DNA of 64,000 nt, taken from Flavobacteriaceae bacterium. Lineage in GTDB: Bacteria > Bacteroidota > Bacteroidia > Flavobacteriales > Flavobacteriaceae. A program made the position numbers and the translations under genes. This document shows positions 18,790-28,335 of this stretch, piece by piece. The stretch spans positions 158,098 through 222,097 of the forward strand of contig CANFHX010000001.1 of NCBI GenBank assembly GCA_947446865.1, given 5' to 3'. Under the pieces are notes generated by a model. It was not told the DNA's origin. It worked only from the letters and a program-made list of their open reading frames with translations, and made no database searches. The number at the start of each line of letters is the position of its first letter. Position 1 is the stretch's first letter.

Positions 18790-19137
18790 TTAAGCAATAA
18801 TTGGAGGTGCTCGAAGTGCAAAAAGACTGCCTCGAAACGATTGGGTGATTTCTTTAGAATAGAAATAAGAATACGAAACTGGGATTAGTTCTTTCTTAAA
18901 GGAGAAAGAAAAAATATCCGATTTTAAAGAAGTGCTAAAGGCAAATTCACAAACAAAACAACGGTCTAAATTGTGGTGTGCATGCGTAAATTGGTTTTGG
19001 TTTTTAGCATAATGATGGAGACATTGCTTTTGGGTAAGTTCTTTTTCTAAGTGTACAAAGGAGTGCGTGGACTGCAGTACTATTGCGAACAATACTGCTA
19101 AACCAAATGCAAAACTTACTAAAGAGTTCTTTTTCAT
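18790..19137 (-). CDS. small secreted/membrane-anchored His/Cys-containing protein upstream of the TonB receptor
   Basis: Start placed at MKKNSLVSFAFGLAVLFAIVLQSTHSFVHLE...; contains 'QKQCLHHYAKNQNQFTHAHHNLDRCFVCEF'. Confidence 0.65.
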   Translation of the reverse strand: MKKNSLVSFAFGLAVLFAIVLQSTHSFVHLEKELTQKQCLHHYAKNQNQFTHAHHNLDRCFVCEFAFSTSLKSDIFSFSFKKELIPVSYSYFYSKEITQSFRGSLFALRAPPIIA

Positions 19138-19159
19138 CCCAACAAAAGTAACGAACCTA

Positions 19160-19210
19160 AAAAGAAAAACCATTGAAATTAACAAACTATATAGTTAATT
19201 TCAATGGTTT
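19160..19210 (-). terminator. terminator downstream of asd
   Basis: Perfect 17-bp inverted repeat aaaccattgaaattaac ... gttaatttcaatggttt with a 10-nt loop; T-rich on the minus strand after the stem. Confidence 0.75.
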
Positions 19211-19229
19211 GAATTATCAAAAAAATAGT

Positions 19230-20219
19230 TTACACTAGTTTATGCGCTACTAAATATTCGGCAATTTGAATGGTATTGGTTGCGGCGCCTTTTCTTAAAT
19301 TATCAGCAACAATCCACATATTTAAGGAATTGGCTTGGCTTTCGTCACGACGAATTCTTCCAACAAAAACATCGTCTTTTCCTTGTGCGAATAAAGGCAT
19401 AGGGTAGGTATAGGTGTCGTTGTTATCTTGTACCACCACGCCATCGGTATGGTGCAGAATAGAACGGATTTCACTCACGTCAAAATCACTTTCAAATTCT
19501 ATATTCACCGCTTCACTATGTCCGCCTACAATGGGCACACGAACTGCGGTAGCTGTTACTGCAATAGAATTATCGCTTAGTATTTTCTTGGTTTCTTTAA
19601 CCAATTTCATTTCTTCTTTAGTGTAACCGTTTTCTTCAAAACTATCGCATTGCGGAATAGCATTGCGGTGAATTGGGTATTTATAGGCCATTTCGCCTTG
19701 CACTCCTGCGTATTCGTTTTCTAGTTGTTGCACCGCTTTTACTCCTGTTCCAGTTATGGATTGGTAGGTAGAAACGATAACGCGTTTGATTTTATATTTA
19801 GCATGCAAAGGTGCCAAAACTAGCACCATTTGGATGGTAGAACAGTTAGGGTTTGCAATGATTTTATCTTCTTTGGTTAATTGGGAAGCGTTGATTTCGG
19901 GAACGATTAATTTTTTAGTAGGATCCATTCTCCATGCTGAGGAGTTATCGATAACGGTGGTTCCTGCTTCCGCAAATTTAGGAGCCCAAACCAAAGAAGT
20001 TTCGCCACCTGCAGAAAATAACGCAATATCTGGATGCATGTCTACAGCGGTTTGCATGCCAACCACTTTATATTTTTTACCTTTAAATTCGATTTCTTTC
20101 CCAACTGATTTCTCCGATGCCACCGGAATTAACTCGGTAACTGGAAAATTTCTCTCTGCTAAAACTTGAAGCATTACTTCGCCAACCATTCCGGTAGCAC
20201 CAACCACAGCAACTCTCAT
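19230..20219 (-). CDS. asd: aspartate-semialdehyde dehydrogenase
   Basis: 'MRVAVVGATGMVGEVMLQVLAERNFPVTELIPVASEKSVG...ANPNCSTIQMVLVLAPLH...STYQSITGTG'. Confidence 0.96.
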   Translation of the reverse strand: MRVAVVGATGMVGEVMLQVLAERNFPVTELIPVASEKSVGKEIEFKGKKYKVVGMQTAVDMHPDIALFSAGGETSLVWAPKFAEAGTTVIDNSSAWRMDPTKKLIVPEINASQLTKEDKIIANPNCSTIQMVLVLAPLHAKYKIKRVIVSTYQSITGTGVKAVQQLENEYAGVQGEMAYKYPIHRNAIPQCDSFEENGYTKEEMKLVKETKKILSDNSIAVTATAVRVPIVGGHSEAVNIEFESDFDVSEIRSILHHTDGVVVQDNNDTYTYPMPLFAQGKDDVFVGRIRRDESQANSLNMWIVADNLRKGAATNTIQIAEYLVAHKLV

Positions 20220-20340
20220 ATACTACTTATTTAGATTTTAATAAATTCTCGAAAAACAAAAGTAAACAGAATTTTGCTTTTAGGGTAAGTTTTGAAATAA
20301 AAAATGTTGTTTACTTTATTGTGGGCAAAGATTTTAATAG

Positions 20341-20527
20341 GTTTTTATCCGCGTTGCTTTGCATCCGCTTTATCTGCGTCCAATTTGATCTTGAAATCGG
20401 AATGGCACGCGGATTTTACGGATATTCTAACGCGGATTCTAACGGATTTTTATCCGCGTTGCTTGCATCCGTTTTATCCGCGTCCAATTTAATCTTGCAA
20501 TCGAAATGGCACGCGTATTTAACGGAT
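20341..20527. repeat. two direct copies of an ~80 bp dispersed repeat (third copy at 50807-50903)
   Basis: 'tttttatccgcgttgctt(t)gcatccg(c/t)tttatc(t/c)gcgtccaattt(g/a)atcttg(a/c)aatcg.aatggcacgcg'. Confidence 0.92.
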
Positions 20528-20547
20528 TTGCACTATCGAAACCATTA

Positions 20548-21630
20548 TCAAAATTCAAACCGCAACTGCACTACCACTGTTTTCTTCACATCGGTATTCA
20601 AGTTGTTTAACGAAATTCCGAGTAAGCGCACCGAGTCTTTCATTCGTTCTTGAAACAATAATTCTTTTGCAGTTTCCAACAGCAACCCTTTATCGGCAAT
20701 GAAATAGGGTAGGGTTTTACTTCGGGTTTGGGTAGTAAAATCGCTGTATTTTATTTTCAGGGTAACCGTCTTCCCCGAAAGGGTATATTTCTTTAATCGT
20801 TTTTCCAGTTCGGCAGCAATTCGTTCTAATTTCTCCAACATAAAAATCTCCGAAGTAAGATTTTCATTAAACGTATGCTCTGCCGCCACCGACTTCGAAA
20901 TTCTATTGGGTTTCACCTCACTGTTGTGAATGCCTCGTACAATATTGTAGTAGAATCCACCACTTTTGCCAAAATGTTGCTCTAGATATTCTCTGGTTTT
21001 AGACTTTAAATCTTTGCCCGTAAAAATACCATGTTGGTACATTTTCTCTTTAGTAACCTTGCCAATTCCGTAGAACTTTTTAATCTCTAAGTTTTCTAAA
21101 AATCGTTCTACTTCTTCCGGATTTACTGTTTTTTGACCGTTAGGTTTGTTGTAATCACTAGCAATTTTGGCAACAAATTTATTTACCGAAATTCCCGCAG
21201 AAGCATTCAAGCCCACTTCATCGTGAATACGTTTCCGAATTTCTTGCGCAATCAAACTTGCACTCGGATTTCCTTTTTTATTTTGTGTAACATCCAAATA
21301 CGCTTCGTCCAACGAAAGCGGCTCCACCAAATCGGTGTAATCCAAAAAAATCTTCCGGATTTTGTTAGAGATTTCTTTATAGCGGTCAAAACGTGGTCGC
21401 ACAAAAATTAATTCGGGGCAATTTCGTTTGGCTTGCACACCACTCATGGCACTTCGCACCCCAAATTTTCTTGCCTCATAACTTGCCGCCGAAACCACAC
21501 CCCGCACTTCACTTCCGCCCACAGCCAAAGGTTTTCCTCGAAGTTCGGGAAAGTCCATTTGCTCCACCGAAGCGTAGAATGCATCCATATCGACATGGAT
21601 TATTTTTCGTAATTGGATTTCTTCTGACAC
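20548..21630 (-). CDS. dinB: DNA polymerase IV (Y-family)
   Basis: 'IIHVDMDAFYASVEQMDFPELRGKPLAVGG...SYEARKFGVRSAMSG...SLDEAYLDVT...GISVNKFVAKIASDYNKPNG'. Confidence 0.96.
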   Translation of the reverse strand: MSEEIQLRKIIHVDMDAFYASVEQMDFPELRGKPLAVGGSEVRGVVSAASYEARKFGVRSAMSGVQAKRNCPELIFVRPRFDRYKEISNKIRKIFLDYTDLVEPLSLDEAYLDVTQNKKGNPSASLIAQEIRKRIHDEVGLNASAGISVNKFVAKIASDYNKPNGQKTVNPEEVERFLENLEIKKFYGIGKVTKEKMYQHGIFTGKDLKSKTREYLEQHFGKSGGFYYNIVRGIHNSEVKPNRISKSVAAEHTFNENLTSEIFMLEKLERIAAELEKRLKKYTLSGKTVTLKIKYSDFTTQTRSKTLPYFIADKGLLLETAKELLFQERMKDSVRLLGISLNNLNTDVKKTVVVQLRFEF

Positions 21631-21692
21631 ATTACAAATTTAGTTTTTTTATTGAACCAAGAAATAGTATTTTTGAACAAAACTAGAAGGCT

Positions 21693-22160
21693 ATGATAGA
21701 AATAGAACGAAAATTTTTAGTGACTTCTACGGCATTTATACCCGAATGTTTTGCGCAACACACCATTGCGCAGGGCTATCTTAATTCGAATCCAGAAAGA
21801 ACGGTTCGCATCCGAATAAAAGGAGAAAAAGGGTTTATTACCATTAAAGGAATTGGTAATGCAAGTGGTGCCTCCCGATTGGAATGGGAAAAAGAAATTC
21901 CACTAGAAGAAGCCAAATTATTGGTGCCGTTATGCGAAAAAGGAGTTATTGAAAAAACCCGTTACGAAGTAAAATCGGGCAATCATGTTATAGAAGTAGA
22001 TGTTTTTCACGGAGAAAATGAAGGCTTAATTCTTGCCGAAATAGAACTAAAAAACGAAAACGAAACGATAGAAAAACCTGTTTGGCTTGGCACAGAAGTA
22101 ACCGGAGATAAGCGCTATTATAACTCTTATCTCAGTTTACATCCGTATAAAATTTGGTAA
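21693..22160 (+). CDS. CYTH domain-containing protein
   Basis: 'MIEIERKFLVTS...IAQGYLNSNPERTVRIRIKGEKGFITIKG...EVDVFHGENEGLILAEIEL'. Confidence 0.92.
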   Translation: MIEIERKFLVTSTAFIPECFAQHTIAQGYLNSNPERTVRIRIKGEKGFITIKGIGNASGASRLEWEKEIPLEEAKLLVPLCEKGVIEKTRYEVKSGNHVIEVDVFHGENEGLILAEIELKNENETIEKPVWLGTEVTGDKRYYNSYLSLHPYKIW

Positions 22161-22161
22161 T

Positions 22162-22653
22162 TTATTTTTGTAAAACCTCCATGGAAACATTGATGTAACC
22201 AGCACCACTGCTTGAGGCAATACTGAAAAATGCTTTTTTAGACAAATCTATTTCACGACCTCGCACAAATGGACCTCTGTCAGTAATTTCTACCACTACC
22301 GATTTCCCGTTAGTAGCATTAGTCACCCGAACTATAGTTCCAAAAGCAAGTGATTTGTGCGCTGCGGTTAATTTGTTCATGTCATAAACTCTTCCACTTG
22401 CAGTGCGCCTTCCGTGAAATTTATTAGCATAATAAGATGCACGAGAACTTTTCTTGTAAGGCTTAAATTTACCTTTATAGGCAACAACAGAATCGGTAAT
22501 TATGGGTTCCTTTTCTGGTAATTTAATTTTTTTAATCGTGTCTTTGCTAGTTACTTTAGTGTCTTTTTTCCCAACTAAAATAGATTGCGCAAAAAAACTC
22601 GTGCCAATTAAAGCAATAATAAGTAGGAGTATTTTTGAAATTCGTTTTTTCAT
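22162..22653 (-). CDS. septal ring lytic transglycosylase RlpA family protein
   Basis: '[76 protein letters not shown]'. Confidence 0.93.
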   Translation of the reverse strand: MKKRISKILLLIIALIGTSFFAQSILVGKKDTKVTSKDTIKKIKLPEKEPIITDSVVAYKGKFKPYKKSSRASYYANKFHGRRTASGRVYDMNKLTAAHKSLAFGTIVRVTNATNGKSVVVEITDRGPFVRGREIDLSKKAFFSIASSSGAGYINVSMEVLQK

Positions 22654-22686
22654 TAGAACTTGTATTTTAAAAACTAGGAAAAAGGT

Positions 22687-23118
22687 TTACATTTTGTTAA
22701 ACCATAATTGCCAAGGTATTCTAGCTAATATTAATAATAATCCTAATCCGTAAAAAATTGCAATTGTTTTATATTTAGATTCGCTAGTAGCAGCTTTTTT
22801 ATGTTTAGACCATCCAATGGTGATTAGAACAATGGCAATAATATTCATTAAAGGATGTTCTAACGAAGTTAATCGTGCAGTGGCATCACTCATTTGACCT
22901 AAACTTGCTTTTCCTAATGGAGATACAAAATATAAAATTAATCCAACTAGTAATTGAATGTGGGTAAATACCAATCCGAATAGAGCTATTTTTCTGTCTT
23001 TTGCAGTAAATTCTTTTTTAGAAGTTAATCCAATTACAGAATTAAGAACTGTAATTACTAATAGTAAAAGAGCTAAATAAGCCCAGCCAGAGTGAAATTT
23101 TTGAAGAAAATCGTACAT
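22687..23118 (-). CDS. conserved four-TM membrane protein
   Basis: 143 aa hydrophobic protein with conserved His residues in TM segments. Confidence 0.7.
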   Translation of the reverse strand: MYDFLQKFHSGWAYLALLLLVITVLNSVIGLTSKKEFTAKDRKIALFGLVFTHIQLLVGLILYFVSPLGKASLGQMSDATARLTSLEHPLMNIIAIVLITIGWSKHKKAATSESKYKTIAIFYGLGLLLILARIPWQLWFNKM

Positions 23119-23290
23119 AAAAAATAATTTTGTTTTAACAAATATACCAAAAAAATGGAAAATAAAAACCTAAATTAATGCCACTGACAATAAAATAAAT
23201 TATCGCATTTTTATTAAATACTGACAAATAACAACTTATACAGAAAATAATATATAATTAGGAGCATCAATTTTACTAGAAAAAAATGCT

Positions 23291-23863
23291 CTATCGTTCC
23301 TTTTTTAAGTCTTCGGCAACTTTTTCCAATTCCATATACCAGTCCTCTCCAAATCTTCGAATCAAGGCCTCCTTAACAAATTTATAAATGGGAACTTGTA
23401 ACTCTTTTCCTAGAGAACAGGCATCATCACAGATGTCCCAACGGTCGTAATTTACTGCAGCAAATTCGGTGAAGTCTTTCACGCGAATAGGATATAAATG
23501 ACACGAAACCGGTTTTTTCCATGAAATAACACCCTGATTGTAGGCTTGCTCTATTCCGCAAAGTGCTGTTTTACCATCAAAAATAACATACGCACAATCC
23601 TTATTATCTATAAGCGGCGTTTCCAAATCTTGATCGGTGCCTTTAACCCAAGTTCCTAATCGTTCAATGGCTTCGATACCTTCCTTGCGAAGAAATGGCT
23701 TTACTTTTGGGTAAATGGCTTCCATTATTTTTGTTTCTTCTTCGCTCAATGGTGCGCCCGCATCTCCATCTACACAACAAGCGCCATGGCAAGCAGAAAG
23801 GTTGCAAACAAAATCTTTTTCTAATATATCTTCCGAAACGATGGTTTTTCCTAATTGAAACAT
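23291..23863 (-). CDS. DUF3109 family protein (Cys-rich)
   Basis: 'DFVCNLSACHGACCVDGDAGAPLSEEE...NKDCAYVIFDGKTALCGIEQAYNQG...KPVSCHLYPIRV..RWDICDDAC'. Confidence 0.85.
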   Translation of the reverse strand: MFQLGKTIVSEDILEKDFVCNLSACHGACCVDGDAGAPLSEEETKIMEAIYPKVKPFLRKEGIEAIERLGTWVKGTDQDLETPLIDNKDCAYVIFDGKTALCGIEQAYNQGVISWKKPVSCHLYPIRVKDFTEFAAVNYDRWDICDDACSLGKELQVPIYKFVKEALIRRFGEDWYMELEKVAEDLKKER

Positions 23864-24005
23864 GGCTGCTGCTAATTTTAAATATTGCCAAAGGTACAAC
23901 GGATTTTTATTTTTTTGCCAAGAGTTATTTATCCTAAAATTAACAAAGCCATTAGTTGGTTAGTATTTGTAAAGGCTTAATTTTGCAAAATAAATAAACA
24001 TAATT

Positions 24006-24584
24006 ATGTTAGGATTTGATTTTAAAGAAATTGCCACTATCGGAATGGTGCTTTTTGCTGTAATTGATATTGTTGGGACTATTCCAATTGTAGTAGATTT
24101 AAGACAAAAGTACGGCCATATTGAATCGGAAAAAGCATCTATAGCAGCAGGAATAATAATGATAACTTTCCTTTTTGTAGGAGAAGAATTATTGAATTTA
24201 ATTGGTATTGATGTCCATTCATTTGCTGTTGCAGGTTCGTTTGTGTTGTTTTTTCTAGCCTTAGAAATGATTCTTGGTATCCGCCTTTATAAGGAAGAAG
24301 AAGCGAGTTCGGCATCTATTGTGCCTCTTGCTTTCCCTTTAATTGCAGGTGCTGGAACGATGACCACTTTACTTTCGTTACGCTCCCAATTCCAAACTGT
24401 AAATATTGTCATTGCCATCGTATTAAATATCATATTGGTATATATAGTCTTAAAATCATCGGCTAAAATTGAAAAAATGTTGGGCAAAAATGGTTTGGGA
24501 GTTATCCGAAAAACCTTTGGGGTGGTACTCTTGGCGATTGCTGTTAAATTATTTGCAGCTAATGTTAAAGGATTATTTGTTTAA
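24006..24584 (+). CDS. MarC family membrane protein
   Basis: 'FAVIDIVGTIPIVVDLRQKYG...VPLAFPLIAGAGTMTTLLSLRSQF'. Confidence 0.88.
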   Translation: MLGFDFKEIATIGMVLFAVIDIVGTIPIVVDLRQKYGHIESEKASIAAGIIMITFLFVGEELLNLIGIDVHSFAVAGSFVLFFLALEMILGIRLYKEEEASSASIVPLAFPLIAGAGTMTTLLSLRSQFQTVNIVIAIVLNIILVYIVLKSSAKIEKMLGKNGLGVIRKTFGVVLLAIAVKLFAANVKGLFV

Positions 24585-24621
24585 TTCCTTTTTCACTATT
24601 TTTACACTTTAAATTCCTACT

Positions 24622-24822
24622 ATGAAAATTTTTACTACTACATTGATTGTTATTGCAATTGGGCTTGTCATTTTTAACTTAACAATGTTGGATTTCAAGA
24701 AACCTTTTGAAGGGAATAGCATGATAGCATTGATTGGTGTTGTGGCTTCTTTTTGCGCAGTTTTCATCCTTCTTATTTTCAAAATGTCTAAAAAAATTGA
24801 AGACAAACTTAAAAATCAATAA
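24622..24822 (+). CDS. small two-TM membrane protein
   Basis: 66 aa hydrophobic ORF in the gap after marC, co-directional with neighbours. Confidence 0.6.
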   Translation: MKIFTTTLIVIAIGLVIFNLTMLDFKKPFEGNSMIALIGVVASFCAVFILLIFKMSKKIEDKLKNQ

Positions 24823-24840
24823 ATTTTTAATTCCTAATTT

Positions 24841-25449
24841 ATGTTGGATGTTTTAATTATTGGCGGAGGAGTTTCTGGAGTTTCTTGTGCATTAGTTTTA
24901 GGCTCTGCTAAAAACAAATCTTTTGTTTCCGACAAGAAAATCGGAATCATCACCCATCAAAAAACATCTGCATTACAAGAAGCTTTATTTAATAATGCTT
25001 ACGGAATTGCTCCAGGAAAATTAGGCTCTGAACTATTATCTGAAAGTTTGGAACAACTAGAAAATGTATACCCTCATATTACTCAAATTGAAGAAGAAAA
25101 AGTAATTGCTGTAACTGGAGAATATCCACATTTTACGGTAGTAACGAATAAAAATACCTATCTTACTAAAAATGTTGTGGTTGCAATTGGCGCTTCGAAT
25201 ACCTTTGCTATTGAAGGTTTAATGAACTACGTAGAGCCACATAAAAAATCGATTGCCGAAAAACAACGCATTCAACTCCATAACGACGACCATTTAGTTG
25301 CAGATGGAATTTATGTAGCCGGAACTCTAGCCGGTCACCGAAGCCAATTGGCAATTGCTGCCGGAAGTGGTGCTGCCGTTGCTACGGATATTCTAACTTT
25401 ATGGAATGATGGAATTTCGAGTCAAAGTCACGATTCTATAAAGAAATAA
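24841..25449 (+). CDS. short FAD-dependent pyridine nucleotide-disulfide oxidoreductase-like protein
   Basis: 'MLDVLIIGGGVSGVSCALVLG' dinucleotide-binding motif and 'VADGIYVAGTLAGHRSQLAIAAGSGAAVATDIL' FAD motif; only 202 aa. Confidence 0.8.
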   Translation: MLDVLIIGGGVSGVSCALVLGSAKNKSFVSDKKIGIITHQKTSALQEALFNNAYGIAPGKLGSELLSESLEQLENVYPHITQIEEEKVIAVTGEYPHFTVVTNKNTYLTKNVVVAIGASNTFAIEGLMNYVEPHKKSIAEKQRIQLHNDDHLVADGIYVAGTLAGHRSQLAIAAGSGAAVATDILTLWNDGISSQSHDSIKK

Positions 25450-25451
25450 GA

Positions 25452-25597
25452 CTTAATTCTACTATTTACAACTTTTGTCATTCCGACGAAGGAGGAATCA
25501 CATAACGTGAGCAACTAATGTGATTCCTCCTTCGTCGGAATGACAACAAAACTAACAATATTGGTTTTCTACAAATGCTGTAAATAATAGAATTAAG
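25452..25597. repeat. nested inverted repeat between convergent genes (likely bidirectional terminator; repeat-family palindrome)
   Basis: Inner 29-bp perfect stem ttgtcattccgacgaaggaggaatcacat / atgtgattcctccttcgtcggaatgacaa (25475-25546). Outer 19-bp arms cttaattctactatttaca / tgtaaataatagaattaag, one mismatch. Confidence 0.92.
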
Positions 25598-25608
25598 CGA
25601 GAAATAAT

Positions 25609-27183
25609 TTACTTCTTCAAAACCGCCTTAATCATGTTATCTTCTTTCAAGATAATTTGATAGTATTGGTTTTCACCAAATAATTGTCGGGCGAATTCTG
25701 CAGTGATATATCGGTTTACGACCTCCGTATTTTTAGTTAAGTTGAGATCAATCCCTGCTTTAAATAAATACTTTTGAAATTGGTTTAAATAAAAAGCATC
25801 CTTTTGCATTTGAACCTGAAATTGCGCCATGTTTATGCCTTGAAATGCTTTTGGATTTTGATCTAATTGTTCAAAGACAAAGTGCCCTACAACGCCTGTT
25901 TGCAAAACATATTCCAAACTTTCAGTACCTTGCGAAACTTCCAGAGGAACGAACACATCAGGAACAATACCGCCACCACCATAAACAATTCGTCCTTTTT
26001 TGGTTTTGAATTTTAAAGAATCGGCAATTTTTATTTTGCCTTTTTCGTATAATTCACCACTTTCAAATCGGTTTTCCGATTCTTTATAGTAATCTTCGCT
26101 ATCGCCTTTTTTATAGTGTTTTTGGATGGAGCGCCCACTTGGAGTGTAATACCTCGCTATGGTTAACCGAACTGCAGAACCATCGTCAAAGTCCATTTCG
26201 CGTTGCACTAATCCTTTTCCGAAAGATCTTCTTCCGTAAATAGTTCCACGGTCATTATCTTGTATTGCACCTGCTAAAATTTCGCTAGCCGATGCCGAAT
26301 TTTCATCAATTAAAATCGAAACCCTACCCGATTCAAAATCGCCATCTTCTGTGGCAAATGTTTTATCTATAGTGCCTTTTTTATTTTTTGTGAAAACAAT
26401 AAGTTCTTTATCTTTTAGTAATTCATCGGCAATTTGAACTGCCATTTCCATAAATCCGCCACCATTATTTCGCAAATCTATCACCAACGAGTTAATCCCG
26501 CCTTTCTTTAATTGCAAAAGTGCAGTATGAAATTCTTGACCAGTAGTTTCCGCAAAACGATTGATTTTTATATAACCAGTAGTTTTATTCAATAGTAGGG
26601 CAACATCCACACTTTTAATAGCAACCACATCGCGTTTTACCTTAACTTTAAGTCTTTTATTTTCCGATTTTCTGTAAACGGTTAAGGTTACCTCCGAGTC
26701 TTTTTCGCCTTTTAATTTGCTAAATAAAACTTCATTATTAAGTTTTTTGCCAAATAATTGGAAGTTGTCGGCATACAAAATTCGGTCTCCTTCTTTAATT
26801 CCTGCTTTTTCTGCAGGACCGTTTTTAATAGGTTTTATAACCGCAATAGTATCTTTATAGGAATAAAAATTAACGCCAATTCCTACAAAATCTCCTTTCA
26901 TACTTTCTGCAATAGAAGATTGTTCGCTTGGCGGAACATATACCGAATGCGGGTCGAGATTTGCCAAAATAGTAGTAACGGTTAAATCTACAATAGAGTC
27001 GGTTTGTACATCGTCTACATATTCGTTATCGATAAAATCAAGCAGTTTATTGAGTTTGGTCTTGTAATATTTTTTACCTAAAGTGGTTTTGGAAGCTGGA
27101 TAATTTATGAATCCGCCAATTACGATTCCCAATGCAACGCAAGAGAAAAACAAAAGTGGCAAATAGGTTTTTTCAATTTTCAT
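25609..27183 (-). CDS. S41 family C-terminal processing peptidase (CtpA-like, PDZ domain)
   Basis: 'DLTVTTILANLDPHSVYVPP', PDZ 'GPAEKAGIKEGDRIL', 'VIDLRNNGGGFMEMAVQIADELL', 'SVSILIDENSASASEILAGAIQDNDRG-TIYGRRSFGKGLVQ' region. Confidence 0.95.
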   Translation of the reverse strand: MKIEKTYLPLLFFSCVALGIVIGGFINYPASKTTLGKKYYKTKLNKLLDFIDNEYVDDVQTDSIVDLTVTTILANLDPHSVYVPPSEQSSIAESMKGDFVGIGVNFYSYKDTIAVIKPIKNGPAEKAGIKEGDRILYADNFQLFGKKLNNEVLFSKLKGEKDSEVTLTVYRKSENKRLKVKVKRDVVAIKSVDVALLLNKTTGYIKINRFAETTGQEFHTALLQLKKGGINSLVIDLRNNGGGFMEMAVQIADELLKDKELIVFTKNKKGTIDKTFATEDGDFESGRVSILIDENSASASEILAGAIQDNDRGTIYGRRSFGKGLVQREMDFDDGSAVRLTIARYYTPSGRSIQKHYKKGDSEDYYKESENRFESGELYEKGKIKIADSLKFKTKKGRIVYGGGGIVPDVFVPLEVSQGTESLEYVLQTGVVGHFVFEQLDQNPKAFQGINMAQFQVQMQKDAFYLNQFQKYLFKAGIDLNLTKNTEVVNRYITAEFARQLFGENQYYQIILKEDNMIKAVLKK

Positions 27184-27224
27184 TATAATATTCTACAAAA
27201 AGTAATATTGCTACTAGTAATTAT

Positions 27225-27653
27225 TTATTCTAAATCTTCAATCTGTGCAACTTCAATTCCGGCTTTAACCAAAAAATCAATTCCAGAAGTATCGCGGTAG
27301 CCATTTTTATAAACTACTCGTTTTATTCCCGATTGGTGAATTAGTTTGCTGCACTCCTTACAAGGCGAAAGGGTGATGTATAAAGTTGCATTGTCGCAGG
27401 TTTGAGTAGAACGAGCAACTTTTAAAATAGCGTTGGCTTCGGCATGAAGAACATACCATTGGGTTAAACCTTCGGTATCTTCACAACAGTTTTCAAAACC
27501 AGATGGAGTTCCGTTATAACCATCCGAAATAATCATTCTATCGCGAACTATTATGGCACCTACTTGTTTGCGTTTGCAGTAAGAAAGCTTGCTCCATTCG
27601 GCAGCAATTCTCAAATAGGCTTTATCGTATTTATGTTGTTTTTTATCTGTCAT
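27225..27653 (-). CDS. dCMP/cytidine deaminase family protein (ComEB-like)
   Basis: 'GAIIVRDRMIISDGYNGTPSGFENCCED...VLHAEANAILKVARSTQTCDNATLYITLSPCKECSKLI'. Confidence 0.94.
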   Translation of the reverse strand: MTDKKQHKYDKAYLRIAAEWSKLSYCKRKQVGAIIVRDRMIISDGYNGTPSGFENCCEDTEGLTQWYVLHAEANAILKVARSTQTCDNATLYITLSPCKECSKLIHQSGIKRVVYKNGYRDTSGIDFLVKAGIEVAQIEDLE

Positions 27654-27738
27654 GTCATTTGCCGCTGAGGCACTAAGGCGCAAAGTTTAAATTGTTTGTG
27701 GTGTACAAATATAGTTAGGGTTTGGCTTACTAAACAAC

Positions 27739-28335
27739 TTATTTCTTCCAAATTGGATTTTCTATAATCAAAGGCACAACTACACCTATTACAAAACTAG
27801 ACATTATAAGAGTAAAATCGCGCTTATTAAATCGGAGTAAATTCTGTGCTATGAAGGCTAAAATTAAAACAGCAATCACCACAATTATTTGAGCACCCTC
27901 TATACCGAGAGCAAACTCTAATAATGGTAAGAGTTTCTCTGTAGGTTTTCCGGGTAAAATGGTATTGAAATAATTAGAAAATCCCAATCCGTGAATGATT
28001 CCAAAGAAAACAGTTACGATAGCAATAAAACTTATATTTCCGTTTTTGGAAGATTTTCCAACTAAAATAAGATTCGAAAATGCCGTTATAAAAATGGTAA
28101 TCGGTATTAATAACTCTACCCAACTAGACTTCACCATTACAATATTAAAAACTGAAAGGAATAAGGAAACGGTGTGCCCAAGTGTAAAACACGATACCAA
28201 AATCATAATTCGTTTCCAATCTTTGGCAATATAAGGAACCGTTAGGGCGATTAAAAAAAGTAAGTGGTCGTAAGCATGTATATTCAATACATGGGTGAGT
28301 CCTGTTTTTAAAAAAATTATAAATTCGTCCATCAA
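27739..28335 (-). CDS. HupE/UreJ family membrane protein
   Basis: 'GLTHVLNIHAYDHLLFLIALTVPY...LVSCFTLGHTVSLFLSV...FGIIHGLGFSNYF'. Confidence 0.88.
   Translation of the reverse strand: MMDEFIIFLKTGLTHVLNIHAYDHLLFLIALTVPYIAKDWKRIMILVSCFTLGHTVSLFLSVFNIVMVKSSWVELLIPITIFITAFSNLILVGKSSKNGNISFIAIVTVFFGIIHGLGFSNYFNTILPGKPTEKLLPLLEFALGIEGAQIIVVIAVLILAFIAQNLLRFNKRDFTLIMSSFVIGVVVPLIIENPIWKK

Noticed and set aside
20304-20653. ORFs 20304-20492 and 20321-20653
   Set aside because: They read through the dispersed 'atccgcgttgc' repeats and the 3' end of dinB in alternative frames; no independent support.
23664-23891. Various antisense or overlapping ORFs in the track (for example 23664-23891, 17999-18442, 19786-20169, 38512-38832, 41923-42186, 52619-52930)
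   Set aside because: They lie on the opposite strand or another frame inside strongly supported genes and have non-protein-like sequences.
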